Below are positions 27,887-36,827 of a stretch of 44,491 nucleotides of DNA, in pieces (the stretch's first letter is position 1; every line of letters begins with the position of its first letter). This DNA is from Hyphomicrobiales bacterium (lineage in GTDB: Bacteria > Pseudomonadota > Alphaproteobacteria > Rhizobiales > JAJFHB01). Below the pieces are notes generated by a model that made no database searches, had not been told where the DNA came from, and saw only the letters and a program-made list of their open reading frames with translations. Location of the stretch: assembly GCA_021775615.1 (NCBI GenBank), contig JAJFHL010000154.1, positions 1 through 44,491 on the forward strand, in the 5' to 3' direction. Made by a program: the position numbers and the translations under genes.

Positions 27887-30421
27887 CTACGCGCGCTCCT
27901 GAGTCAGGTGCATATCGCGCGCCTGCTCAATGAAACTGCCGGCATCTTCGGCCGCCTCAACCGGCCCCGCAACGGGAATGCGACACACCACGGTTGTACC
28001 TTCGTTCGGCATCGACTCGATGTCGACGCTGCCGCCGTGAAGCTCCACGAAACTTTTGACCAGCGAAAGGCCAAGACCCGGCCCACGGTGCCCGGCGCCG
28101 GAAGGGCGTGACTGGAACCGCTCGAAGATCCGGTCCCGGAACTCCGGATCGATGCCTTTGCCCATGTCGGTGACCCAGAACCGAACCGCATCCTCCTCCA
28201 GCTCGCACCCCATTTCGATCTTGCCGCCAACCGGACTGAAGCCGATCGCGTTCGACAGGAGGTTGAACAGCACCTGAGCCAGCCGGTTTTCGTCCGCGGT
28301 CACAATCACCGGCCCGCCCGGCAGGTCGACATCCAGGGCAATGCCCCGCTCGCTGACACGGTCATGCACCAGGCTGGCGGCGGCCTGAAGGGTTTCTGTC
28401 ATGTCGATCTCGGCGAGCTTGAGCTCCATGGCGCCCGCATCGATGGTCGCCAGATCGAGGATCGCATCGATGACCCGCAGCAGCACGTGGCTGGATGTCA
28501 GAATGTCACCGACATATTCGGTTTGCTTTGCCTGCAGCTCGCCGGCCAGGCCCATGGTCAGTCCGTCGGCGAAACCGATGATGTTGGTGAGTGGCGTGCG
28601 CAGCTCGTAAGATACGTTGGAAATGAATTCGCTCTTGAGCTGGTCGGCCGCCTCGAGGGCCTCGGTGCGTTCGCGCAGGGCACGTTCGATACGCGATGAG
28701 TCGGTGATATCGCTGTAGGTCAGGAGCGTCGCACCATCCGGCAGGGGCACGCTGGCAAAGGCGAACACCGTGCCGTCGGCGCATTCGATGCGCTTGGTGA
28801 CCGCGCTGTGGTCGGTGCCCAGCGACGTCACCGCCATCTTGACATCCTCCCAGTAGTCGTCGTCTTCGAGAAGCTTGCGGCAGCGCCGGATAACCTCGTC
28901 GACATGCGGTTCGTCTTCAAGGTGGGCTGGGTCCAGCAGCCAGCTCTGGACAAAGGCGGGGTTGAACAGTTTCAGGCGTCCGTCGCTGCCGAACAGGGCG
29001 ACCGCCTCGTTGAGATTGTCCAGGGTTTCGCGCTGCACGTTGATCAGTTCGTTGAATTCGCGTTCCAGCTCGATCTTCTCGGTGACATTCTCATAGAGAT
29101 ACGTGACCCCGCCGAAAGGATGCTGTTCGGAAACCACGCGCAGGGTCTGGCCATCGGGCAGGTGCCACCAGTCCTCATGCGGTTCGACCTTGATATAGGC
29201 CTCGAGCTGGCGCGCTTTCCAGGCCCGGTAATCGGCCTGTTCGGGCAGGCACCTTGATTCGCGCAATGCGTCGAGAATTTCACCATCGCTTGGCTGCTCA
29301 TTCAGCCATTCCGCATCCAGCGACCACAGGTCGGCATAGGCGGCATTGAAAAACCGAATGCGTTGATCGGCGCCGAAAATGGCCACCGCGGTTGCCAGCT
29401 TGTCGAGCGTGCTGGCATGGGCCTGGATGTGACGCCTGAGCTCGTTCTGGGCGCTTTCAAGGTCCGTCATGTCGATGGCGAAGCCGGCGCTGCCGTCCTT
29501 GAAGGCAACGTCAATGACATCCACGCTCTTGCGTTCGCCGGCCATGACGGCGTGAGTACGCTGGCGCGATAGTGACTTCTTGGCGAGCTCTTCCTGGGCC
29601 TGGCTGCGTTGCGCCGGCTCGATCAGCTCGAGGTTCTGATCGACCACCGCATCGACGTTTTCCGCATCGACTGCCTTGAGATACGCTTTGTTGGCCCATG
29701 TGATCTGCCGTTCATGATTGCGCGTCCAGACCGGCATCGGCGCCTGATTCAAAATGCCGATGAGCATCGCGGCACGTTGCTCAAGGCCGCGGTGTTTCTG
29801 CACCAGCTGGGACATCTCCAGACGCTCCCCGGTGAGGCCGCGCAGGCGCAGTGTCGCGAGGCTGCCCGCGGTGCGGCCATCCGCCTCAAGCAGGTCGCCG
29901 CCACGGGTCCGCACCACGAAATTGAACGCAGTGCCTTCCTTCTTGAGGTTAGCAAGGCCCTGCGACAGGGTTTCGGACGACGCGACTTCCAGCCATTTGG
30001 CGAAATAGATTTGGTCCGACGGATCCTCGGGAACTCCCTTGATATCGGGCAACGTTCCCCCGACCCGGTCAGGCACCGGGTCGTCGCCGGTCCAGATGAA
30101 CAGGAGGTGCGGTTCGGCCGCCAGAAGCGCTTCGGCCTCATGCAGCCTTTGCTCGAGATCGGACACGCGTGCCTGGGCTTCCGCCTCGGATTGCACGATG
30201 GCGTGGCGCGAAAACACAGCCCATGCCGCCAGTGTCACCAGAAACGCCAGTCCGAGTATGGGCATCACGGTGTCCACGACGCTGCCGAGCATATCTGCCT
30301 GTACGGTTTGAACGGTCTGTTGGGCCGCGGACGGCACGACGGAAAGGACAATTGGGACAATTGCGCCGGCACCGGAAAATCCGGCTTTACACAGTCCCAA
30401 CGGTCTACGCCCAGCAAGCAT
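27887..30421 (-). CDS. divL: DivL-like PAS pseudo-histidine-kinase with Tyr at the phosphoacceptor site
   Basis: An 844-aa membrane-anchored sensor of the DivL type. Two hydrophobic segments (about residues 14-33 and 48-70) are followed by a coiled coil and at least three PAS-like domains (about 215-330, 340-460 and 465-590), the last two starting AVAIFGADQRIRFFN and AVALFGSDGRLKLFN. The dimerisation helix reads ISNVSYELRTPLTNIIGFAD. Tyr605, codon 28607-28609, stands where kinases have histidine, as in Caulobacter DivL, which steers the CckA-CtrA cell-cycle relay. The ATP lid is present (NLLSNAIGFSP, DMGKGIDP, GPGLGLSLVKSF). The start ATG at 30421 opens the longest frame. It heads the leftward tsaE-amgK-murU-addBA run. 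Confidence 0.93.
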   Translation of the reverse strand: MLAGRRPLGLCKAGFSGAGAIVPIVLSVVPSAAQQTVQTVQADMLGSVVDTVMPILGLAFLVTLAAWAVFSRHAIVQSEAEAQARVSDLEQRLHEAEALLAAEPHLLFIWTGDDPVPDRVGGTLPDIKGVPEDPSDQIYFAKWLEVASSETLSQGLANLKKEGTAFNFVVRTRGGDLLEADGRTAGSLATLRLRGLTGERLEMSQLVQKHRGLEQRAAMLIGILNQAPMPVWTRNHERQITWANKAYLKAVDAENVDAVVDQNLELIEPAQRSQAQEELAKKSLSRQRTHAVMAGERKSVDVIDVAFKDGSAGFAIDMTDLESAQNELRRHIQAHASTLDKLATAVAIFGADQRIRFFNAAYADLWSLDAEWLNEQPSDGEILDALRESRCLPEQADYRAWKARQLEAYIKVEPHEDWWHLPDGQTLRVVSEQHPFGGVTYLYENVTEKIELEREFNELINVQRETLDNLNEAVALFGSDGRLKLFNPAFVQSWLLDPAHLEDEPHVDEVIRRCRKLLEDDDYWEDVKMAVTSLGTDHSAVTKRIECADGTVFAFASVPLPDGATLLTYSDITDSSRIERALRERTEALEAADQLKSEFISNVSYELRTPLTNIIGFADGLTMGLAGELQAKQTEYVGDILTSSHVLLRVIDAILDLATIDAGAMELKLAEIDMTETLQAAASLVHDRVSERGIALDVDLPGGPVIVTADENRLAQVLFNLLSNAIGFSPVGGKIEMGCELEEDAVRFWVTDMGKGIDPEFRDRIFERFQSRPSGAGHRGPGLGLSLVKSFVELHGGSVDIESMPNEGTTVVCRIPVAGPVEAAEDAGSFIEQARDMHLTQERA

Positions 30422-30598
30422 GCTGTTGCGGCCTCTCCCCTCGCGAATCGACCCACCACCCCAAAATAGGAAACAAACTTGAACGCGTTTGAACAGCAGC
30501 GAATCACATGTCCTGCCACCGGTCCCAATCTATACAATCAAATGTGCCGCCTGCCCACAGGCGAGGCGCGGCAACCCGGGCGATAAACCGTGGTGAAA
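30422..30598 (-). promoter_or_regulatory. divL upstream region with two GANTC sites
   Basis: This 177-bp gap must contain the divL promoter, but I find no convincing hexamer pair. Two GAATC sequences (30445-30449 and 30501-30505) match GANTC, the target of the alphaproteobacterial cell-cycle methyltransferase CcrM. Methylation control of divL would be plausible but is inference. Confidence 0.3.
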
Positions 30599-30603
30599 CA
30601 AAA

Positions 30604-30637
30604 AAAGCGCCGGCCGGGATGCCCCAGCCGGCGCTTT
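30604..30637 (-). terminator. Bidirectional intrinsic terminator after the betaine operon
   Basis: AAAGCGCCGGC (30604-30614) pairs with GCCGGCGCTTT (30627-30637) around a 12-nt loop. On the minus strand the stem is followed by a run of T's (the A's from 30599), and on the plus strand by GGTTTTT. It lies about 130 bp after the proW stop, beyond repeat element 1, and ends the leftward proXVW transcript before divL. Confidence 0.85.
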
Positions 30638-30659
30638 GGTTTTTCAGTGGCCCGGTGCG

Positions 30660-30771
30660 GATCACGATCGGCTTAGGCGAAATCGCCTAAGCCGATAAAC
30701 GTGATCGGTCTCTAAAAGTTAGAGCGGGATCGGATGGACAACGGGTATCCACCTTTCCTGATCCTCCTCTA
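30660..30771 (-). repeat. Double-palindrome intergenic element, copy 1
   Basis: Two palindromes in a row. The first (30660-30706) has outer arms GATCAC/GTGATC and inner arms ATCGGCTTAGGCGA (30667-30680) with TCGCCTAAGCCGAT (30683-30696). The second (30720-30771) has arms TAGAGCGGGATC and GATCCTCCTCTA with two mismatches and a GGTATCC-containing centre. The last three bases, CTA, are the TAG stop of proW on the minus strand. It shares sequence and layout with elements at 33509 and 39810. The architecture (~110 bp, two large palindromes) recalls rhizobial RIME elements. Confidence 0.9.
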
Positions 30772-32328
30772 GAGGCCTTCGGCCTTGCGCCGGTACATGC
30801 CCTGTGCAATCCGGTCGATGACCATGGCGCAGAACAGGATGGCGAGACCGCCAAGCAGACCCTGGCCCTTCGCGGCATACTGCAGCGCTTCAAGGATGAG
30901 GGCGCCAAGGCCCTCGGCACCGATCAGCGACGCGATCACCACCATCGACAGGCTCATGAGGATGGTCTGGTTGATGCCCGTCATGATCGACGGCATGGCA
31001 AGCGGTATTTCGACGTTGCGCAACAACTGCCACTTGGAGCAGCCGAAGGCAACGGCCGCTTCTTTTGTGGCTTCCGGCACGCCGCGCATGCCCAGAGCGG
31101 TCAGGCGGATCACCGGCGGCATCGCGAAAATGATGGTCGCCAGCACGCCCGGCGGCTTGCCGGTGCCGAAAAACGCGATGATCGGGATCAGATAGACGAA
31201 GGCCGGCATGGTCTGCATGAAATCCAGCACCGGCTCGGCAAAGGTATATGCACGCTTGCTCTTGCCAAACCAGATGCCCAGCGGAATGCCGAAAATGACG
31301 CACAGGAAGGCGCCGGCGCCGATCAGCGCCACGGTGATCATCGAGATCTCCCACAGGCCCATGAAGGCGAGATAAAGGAGGGATGCGGCGGTGAAGACCG
31401 CCACGCGCGGGCCCGCAAGACGGAACGCCATGACGACGATAACGATCATCACGACCGGCCATGGCGTTTGGATGAGCAAGATTTCGAGACCGTCGAGCAC
31501 CCAGCGGATGCCGGCCGTCACGCCATCAAAGACATCGCCGAAATTGTTCGCCAGCCAGTCGAAACCGCCATCCAGCCAGGTCGCAATCGGTGCAAAATAC
31601 TCTTTGTTGACGGGGAATTGCGTGATCGACAGCCTTCCACCGAACAAATCGCTCAGCTTGTCGTCGGGATTGGTGACGGTGAACCTGAAGAGCGTAAGCG
31701 GCCAGATCAGGATCAAGAGCACCGCTCCGAACAGCGTGGTCATCTGGTTCACGCCGGACGGTGTGGAGGCGTTCGCGCGCCATTTGAGGTATTGCTTTTC
31801 ATAGGCAACGTTTGCGTAGAACCCCTCGACGATCTTGAACAGCACCAGGAGGCCAAGCCCGATAAGCAGAATGGTGACCGCTTCGTTGGCGGCGAGGTCT
31901 GCCTGCTCCTTGGCTCGTGTGGCAACCTTCTTGAGGTTATCGGCAACCTTCATCGCGGTGTCCGCGGCCGCCTGATCGCCGGCCGCCAGTGCCTCTTGGG
32001 CCTGCTGTTCACGCTTTGCAATATTGGTCAGGAGCTTTTCGTATTTCTGCAGGTGTTCCGCACCCAGTTCTCCCCACAGCCCTCGGCCGACCTGCACGAG
32101 GGCAAACAGTTCGAGCACCAGAAACGTCCAGAAGAACCCCCAGACGCCGCGTGCCGCGCCCCACATAGGTCCGAACAGAGCAGCCATCGTGTTCCAGGAC
32201 CAGGCGAACCCCGTCGTGCCCTGGATTTTCGCGAACTCGGTTGTGTAGTAGTCCTGATTCTGGTCGGCGAACTCGCCGACAGAGGCGTCCAATCCCGAAG
32301 GTCCCAGTTCCAGCCCTGAATCGGTCAT
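30769..32328 (-). CDS. proW: Betaine/proline-type ABC transporter permease with a long N-terminal extension
   Basis: Inner-membrane permease of an osmolyte importer, 519 aa against about 280-350 for usual ProW. The C-terminal ~270 residues are the normal BPD_transp_1 core, with DFMQTMPAFVYLIP and the EAA loop EAAVAFGCSKWQLLRNVEIP. The first ~240 residues are extra: an FAWSWNTMAALFGPMWGAAR segment resembling DUF2628-type membrane domains, a hydrophobic helix at about 62-80, a 55-residue coiled coil (about 92-148), another helix at about 150-168 and one at about 198-215. The ATG at 32328 overlaps the proV stop by 4 bp. The stop codon lies inside repeat element 1. Confidence 0.92.
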   Translation of the reverse strand: MTDSGLELGPSGLDASVGEFADQNQDYYTTEFAKIQGTTGFAWSWNTMAALFGPMWGAARGVWGFFWTFLVLELFALVQVGRGLWGELGAEHLQKYEKLLTNIAKREQQAQEALAAGDQAAADTAMKVADNLKKVATRAKEQADLAANEAVTILLIGLGLLVLFKIVEGFYANVAYEKQYLKWRANASTPSGVNQMTTLFGAVLLILIWPLTLFRFTVTNPDDKLSDLFGGRLSITQFPVNKEYFAPIATWLDGGFDWLANNFGDVFDGVTAGIRWVLDGLEILLIQTPWPVVMIVIVVMAFRLAGPRVAVFTAASLLYLAFMGLWEISMITVALIGAGAFLCVIFGIPLGIWFGKSKRAYTFAEPVLDFMQTMPAFVYLIPIIAFFGTGKPPGVLATIIFAMPPVIRLTALGMRGVPEATKEAAVAFGCSKWQLLRNVEIPLAMPSIMTGINQTILMSLSMVVIASLIGAEGLGALILEALQYAAKGQGLLGGLAILFCAMVIDRIAQGMYRRKAEGL

Positions 32329-33374
32329 GCCTTGCCTCCCTGAATGCCCTGCAAGAGGGTGGATTTGCTGATCACTCCGACATCCTTGCCCTTGTCGCTT
32401 TGAACGACAATCGGCTGGGTGGTCGTGATGGAAACGTCGATGAGGTGATCGAGATCGGTGTCGTGCGAAACGCGCGGCGACTTGGCGAGGTCTTCACCGC
32501 GCGCCGGCTTGTAGGTGGTAAATTTCTCCATGATCGAATGGGCGAAGACCAGCTTCAGCTTGGAAATGCCTTCGACGAAGTCCTTGACGTAGTCGTCCGC
32601 CGGCTTGGTCACGATGTCTTCCGGCGTGCCGATCTGGACGATACGTCCGTCCTTCATGATGGCGATGCGATGGCCGATACGGATCGCTTCATCAAGATCG
32701 TGGGTGATGAATACGGTCGTTTTTTTCAACTCGGCGGAAAGCGCCATGAACTGGTCTTGCAACTGCCGCCTGATCAAGGGGTCGAGGGCCGAGAAGGGCT
32801 CGTCCATGAGGAGCACTTCGGGGTCGGAGGCGAGCGCCCGGGCAAGACCCACGCGCTGCTGCATGCCGCCTGAAAGCTCGCGCGGGAAGCGGTCTTCATA
32901 GCCGTCAAGATTGACCAGGTTCAGACAGTGCTGGGAGACCTCCCAGCGCTTCGATTTGGGTTCGCCGCGCACCTGCAGCGGAAAGCCCACATTGTCGCGC
33001 ACGGTGCGGTGCGGCAGCAGCGCCATATGCTGGAACACCATGCCGATATGCATGGCGCGCATTTCACGCAGCCTGTCGGCGCCAAGCGCCCGCATGTCTT
33101 CACCGAGCACCGAGATGCTTCCAGACGTCGGTTCGATCAGCCGGTTCAGATGCCGGACCATGGTGGACTTGCCCGAACCGGACAGCCCCATGACGCAGAA
33201 GATCTCGCCCCGTTTCACCTTGAACGAGCAATCTGCGATGCCGACGACACAACCGAATTCCGACAGGACCTCGGGCTTGCTCAGGCCGCGTTCCTCGATA
33301 GCGGCCATGGCTTCCTCAGCCCGGTCGCCGAATATCTTCCATACATTTTCAAGAACAATGACGTCTTCGCTCAC
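32325..33374 (-). CDS. proV: Betaine/proline-type ABC transporter ATP-binding protein
   Basis: ATPase of the osmolyte importer, 349 aa. Walker A is GLSGSGKST, the signature is LSGGMQQRVGLARAL, and Walker B is VLLMDEPFSALDPL, followed by the FITHDLDEA switch region. The N-terminus has the family-specific segment VWKIFGDRAEEAMAAI, and the last ~70 residues form a degenerate CBS-like region typical of ProV. The start is GTG at 33374, chosen for the GGGGAAGGGGAG ribosome site; the longer frame to 33464 is not needed. Translation is coupled to proW. It is separated from proX by repeat element 2 and a ~130-bp leader. Confidence 0.95.
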   Translation of the reverse strand: MSEDVIVLENVWKIFGDRAEEAMAAIEERGLSKPEVLSEFGCVVGIADCSFKVKRGEIFCVMGLSGSGKSTMVRHLNRLIEPTSGSISVLGEDMRALGADRLREMRAMHIGMVFQHMALLPHRTVRDNVGFPLQVRGEPKSKRWEVSQHCLNLVNLDGYEDRFPRELSGGMQQRVGLARALASDPEVLLMDEPFSALDPLIRRQLQDQFMALSAELKKTTVFITHDLDEAIRIGHRIAIMKDGRIVQIGTPEDIVTKPADDYVKDFVEGISKLKLVFAHSIMEKFTTYKPARGEDLAKSPRVSHDTDLDHLIDVSITTTQPIVVQSDKGKDVGVISKSTLLQGIQGGKA

Positions 33375-33508
33375 GGGACTCCCCTTCCCCGGCGCCCGGT
33401 CCACCCTCCGGTGCGCCAAATACCCCCAGATACCCAAGGCAATGTGCCTCTGTGCAAGGTACAAACACCGGAGCGGCGCTTTGAGCCGCGCCGCTCCGGT
33501 TCAGTTTA

Positions 33509-33621
33509 GATCACGATCGACTTGGGTGGCTTCACCTAAGTCGATAAAACGTGGTCGAATCCAACATTTTAGAGCGGGATCGGACTGAAAACCGGTATCC
33601 GCTTTTCCTGATCCCGCTCTG
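33509..33621 (-). repeat. Double-palindrome intergenic element, copy 2
   Basis: The same two-palindrome design as copies 1 and 3. Palindrome one spans 33509-33556 (GATCAC...GTGGTC outside; GATCGACTTGGGTGG with TCACCTAAGTCGAT inside). Palindrome two spans 33570-33621 (TAGAGCGGGATC with GATCCCGCTCT, inner GAAAACCGG/CCGCTTTTC). It begins 8 bp after the proX stop and lies between proX and proV, so it would be in the operon message and may lower or protect expression on one side. Confidence 0.9.
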
Positions 33622-33629
33622 GTATCAGG

Positions 33630-34586
33630 CTACTGAAGCCATGAGTCGATGAGACTGGCGTTATCTGCAACCCACTTCTTTGCAAACTCTGCAGCGTCCT
33701 GCTTTTCCACGACCAGAGCGAAGGTCATAGCGGACACGACATCCGTGTTGAGCTTCACCTTGGACAGCATCGCGGCAACTGCCGGCTGGTCCTTTTCAAG
33801 GGCTGCTGCATAGTGAATGTGCAGGTATGCCGTGTTCCACGCCACCGGTGCATCCGACTTTTCGAGCCATTCGGGATCGTCGGTCGGCTGAATCACCTTC
33901 CACTTGGATTCGTCATATGCCGGCTCCTTCAGGATGACCAGCTCATGCAGGGCGAACATGTGGTGCGGCGTGTAGCAGAAGAACGCAATATTGGCCTTCT
34001 GCGACACTGCGTTGTCGACTTCGGCCAGGGCCAGCGTTTCGTCCATTTCCTTCAGCTTCATGGTCTGGTCGTAGCCGTAGGATTTGGCTCGGATCTTCTC
34101 GATGTTGGTCGAGGCCCAGCCGGCCGCACCAATCCAGATTTCACCCTTGCCGTCGCCGTCAGAGTCGAACTTCTTCGCCATATCGGGATCGGTCAGATCC
34201 TGCAGGTTGACGATACCCGTGCGCTCGGCGGTGCCCTTCGTGACGCACATGGCCTGATCGCCCGCGACGCCGTTGGGGTTCATTTTGACTGTGGCTTTGT
34301 CCTTCACGAAAGTGTCGTGGAGGTTGACCTGGTTCGGCATCCACACCTCTGGGTGCACATGCATCGAACCGGAATCCATGGCTTCGAACACCACGGCGTT
34401 GTTGCCGGTCTGCAATTCCACGTCGAGACCGAGATTTTCCTCGAGCACGACTTTGAGCACATGTGCGGTCACCTTGACCGACGGCCAGTTCGGCACGCCG
34501 ATTACGATATCCGCAGCCTGCGCGGTGGTGCTGACCACCATAGCCGAGGCAAAACATGCCCCGGCAAGAAATTTACCGAATTTCAT
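33630..34586 (-). CDS. proX: Betaine/proline-type ABC transporter substrate-binding protein (OpuAC family)
   Basis: Periplasmic receptor of the osmolyte importer, 318 aa with a Sec signal peptide (MKFGKFLAGACFASAMVVST, cleavage after AQA). The OpuAC fold is seen in ADIVIGVPNWPSVKVTAHVL, the aromatic-rich MHVHPEVWMPNQV and FFCYTPHHMFAL; tryptophans and tyrosines of this type form the cage for quaternary ammonium. Residues 141-149 (DSDGDGKGE) look like an EF-hand-type calcium loop. The start at 34586 has AAGGAG upstream. It is first in the leftward proX-proV-proW operon. Glycine betaine is the likeliest ligand, but choline or proline betaine cannot be excluded. Confidence 0.93.
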   Translation of the reverse strand: MKFGKFLAGACFASAMVVSTTAQAADIVIGVPNWPSVKVTAHVLKVVLEENLGLDVELQTGNNAVVFEAMDSGSMHVHPEVWMPNQVNLHDTFVKDKATVKMNPNGVAGDQAMCVTKGTAERTGIVNLQDLTDPDMAKKFDSDGDGKGEIWIGAAGWASTNIEKIRAKSYGYDQTMKLKEMDETLALAEVDNAVSQKANIAFFCYTPHHMFALHELVILKEPAYDESKWKVIQPTDDPEWLEKSDAPVAWNTAYLHIHYAAALEKDQPAVAAMLSKVKLNTDVVSAMTFALVVEKQDAAEFAKKWVADNASLIDSWLQ

Positions 34587-34643
34587 TTAGGTTACTCCTT
34601 CTTCTCCCTCAATTCACAGGCGATACCCTGCAATTTTTTGGCC

Positions 34644-34672
34644 AGTATAGACCAGGCATCGAAGTTCGTCAT
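34644..34672 (-). promoter_or_regulatory. Candidate proX promoter
   Basis: On the minus strand ATGACG (34667-34672) and TATACT (34644-34649) are 17 bp apart, about 58 nt before the proX start. The -10 box is good, the -35 box moderate. Confidence 0.4.
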
Positions 34673-34857
34673 CGAGCCAATGTCGTGGGCCAAAACTCTT
34701 AATTCGATGGGTCCAGGTGAAATGCGCTGCGCGCCCTCTTCGGCGCGCGTTGCGAAAACAACAAGCGGAGGTGCATCGCATTTGGTCCGATATCAGCTTC
34801 ACCCGTGAGCCGATGTCAGCCTCCCCAACTGACGAACTTTCTTGGCGCGCGTTTTTG

Positions 34858-34871
34858 TGAAAGCGCTTTCA
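34858..34871. promoter_or_regulatory. Perfect LacI-family-type operator
   Basis: TGAAAGCGCTTTCA is a perfect 14-bp palindrome with a central CpG, the usual form of LacI/GalR-family operators. It lies in the 424-bp gap between ahcY and proX, about 210 bp upstream of the candidate proX promoter, so it would act at a distance or on an unseen promoter. No LacI-type regulator gene is in the window. Confidence 0.45.
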
Positions 34872-34920
34872 AATCAGTAAAACATCGAACTGTGACACGG
34901 TCAACCGGGTTCAACAACGA

Positions 34921-34953
34921 GAACGCGCGCCTCCTTTGTGAAGGCGCGCGTTC
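34921..34953 (-). terminator. Strong hairpin after ahcY
   Basis: GAACGCGCGCCT (34921-34932) and AGGCGCGCGTTC (34942-34953) form a perfect 12-bp stem around a 9-nt loop, 58 bp after the ahcY stop. There is no U-tract, so it may be a Rho-assisted terminator or a 3'-end stabiliser. Confidence 0.55.
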
Positions 34954-35010
34954 CGATGTACTTGCGTTTATGATGAATACCGCAGGCGGGCCCGTCGCCA
35001 CGCCCAAAGA

Positions 35011-36411
<1,401 letters not shown>

Positions 36412-36453
36412 CGATCGATCCTCGAAAATGTTCAAAAGTGGATTCGGGCGCTC

Positions 36454-36481
36454 TCATAGCAATGGATTCGCCCGGGCGCAA
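36454..36481 (-). promoter_or_regulatory. Candidate ahcY promoter
   Basis: On the minus strand TTGCGC (36476-36481) and CTATGA (36454-36459) are 16 bp apart, about 43 nt before the ahcY start. Two GANTC sites (36441-36445 and 36465-36469) lie in or next to it. Confidence 0.4.
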
Positions 36482-36486
36482 TGAGG

Positions 36487-36506
36487 ATATAAAGAAATCT
36501 TTATAT
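36487..36506. promoter_or_regulatory. Candidate SahR operator before ahcY
   Basis: ATATAAAGA-AA-TCTTTATAT is a perfect 9-bp inverted repeat, strikingly AT-rich for this genome. It ends 5 bp upstream of the candidate ahcY -35 box and begins just after the ptsH stop. From memory it matches the palindrome reported for SahR, an ArsR-family repressor of methionine and SAH recycling genes in Proteobacteria. A terminator reading is less likely because on the minus strand the A/T run precedes the stem. Confidence 0.5.
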
Positions 36507-36511
36507 TTTTT

Positions 36512-36808
36512 TCAAGAGGTCTCGTCCTCGCCGAATTTGCTGGCGATCAACTTGTCCAGCGCGTCCAGCGCATCGTTGGCCTCCAAACCCGTCGCAGCCA
36601 CTTCGATGGACGACCCGCAGGTTGCCGCCAGCATCAAGAGACCCATGATCGAGGTCGCCGGCACGGTCTGGCCATCCCGGGTGACCTTCAAATCCGCATT
36701 GAACTGCTCGGCGCAGCGCACGAATTTCGCCGACGCTCTGGCGTGCAGGCCCTTGGAGTTCTGAATGGTGAAATGCCTGGTTTCCCAGGCTGAAGCCGCG
36801 TCATCCAT
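36512..36808 (-). CDS. ptsH: HPr-family phosphocarrier protein
   Basis: Small phosphocarrier of a phosphotransferase system, 98 aa. His22 in NSKGLHARASAKFV is the residue phosphorylated by enzyme I, and Ser53 in ATSIMGLLML is the target of HPr kinase, whose gene is nearby. The start at 36808 (MDDAASAWETRHFTIQ) fits the domain; the frame stays open further upstream into the EIIA gene but without homology. It is 19 bp after the EIIA gene. With no sugar permease nearby, it is probably part of a regulatory PTS. Confidence 0.96.
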   Translation of the reverse strand: MDDAASAWETRHFTIQNSKGLHARASAKFVRCAEQFNADLKVTRDGQTVPATSIMGLLMLAATCGSSIEVAATGLEANDALDALDKLIASKFGEDETS

Positions 36809-36827
36809 GGCGTGTCTGCCGGTGTTT

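Noticed and set aside
36487-36512. AT-rich hairpin read as the ptsH terminator
   Set aside because: On the minus strand the A/T run comes before the stem and is not followed by T's; an operator fits better. A plus-strand terminator would have no gene to serve.
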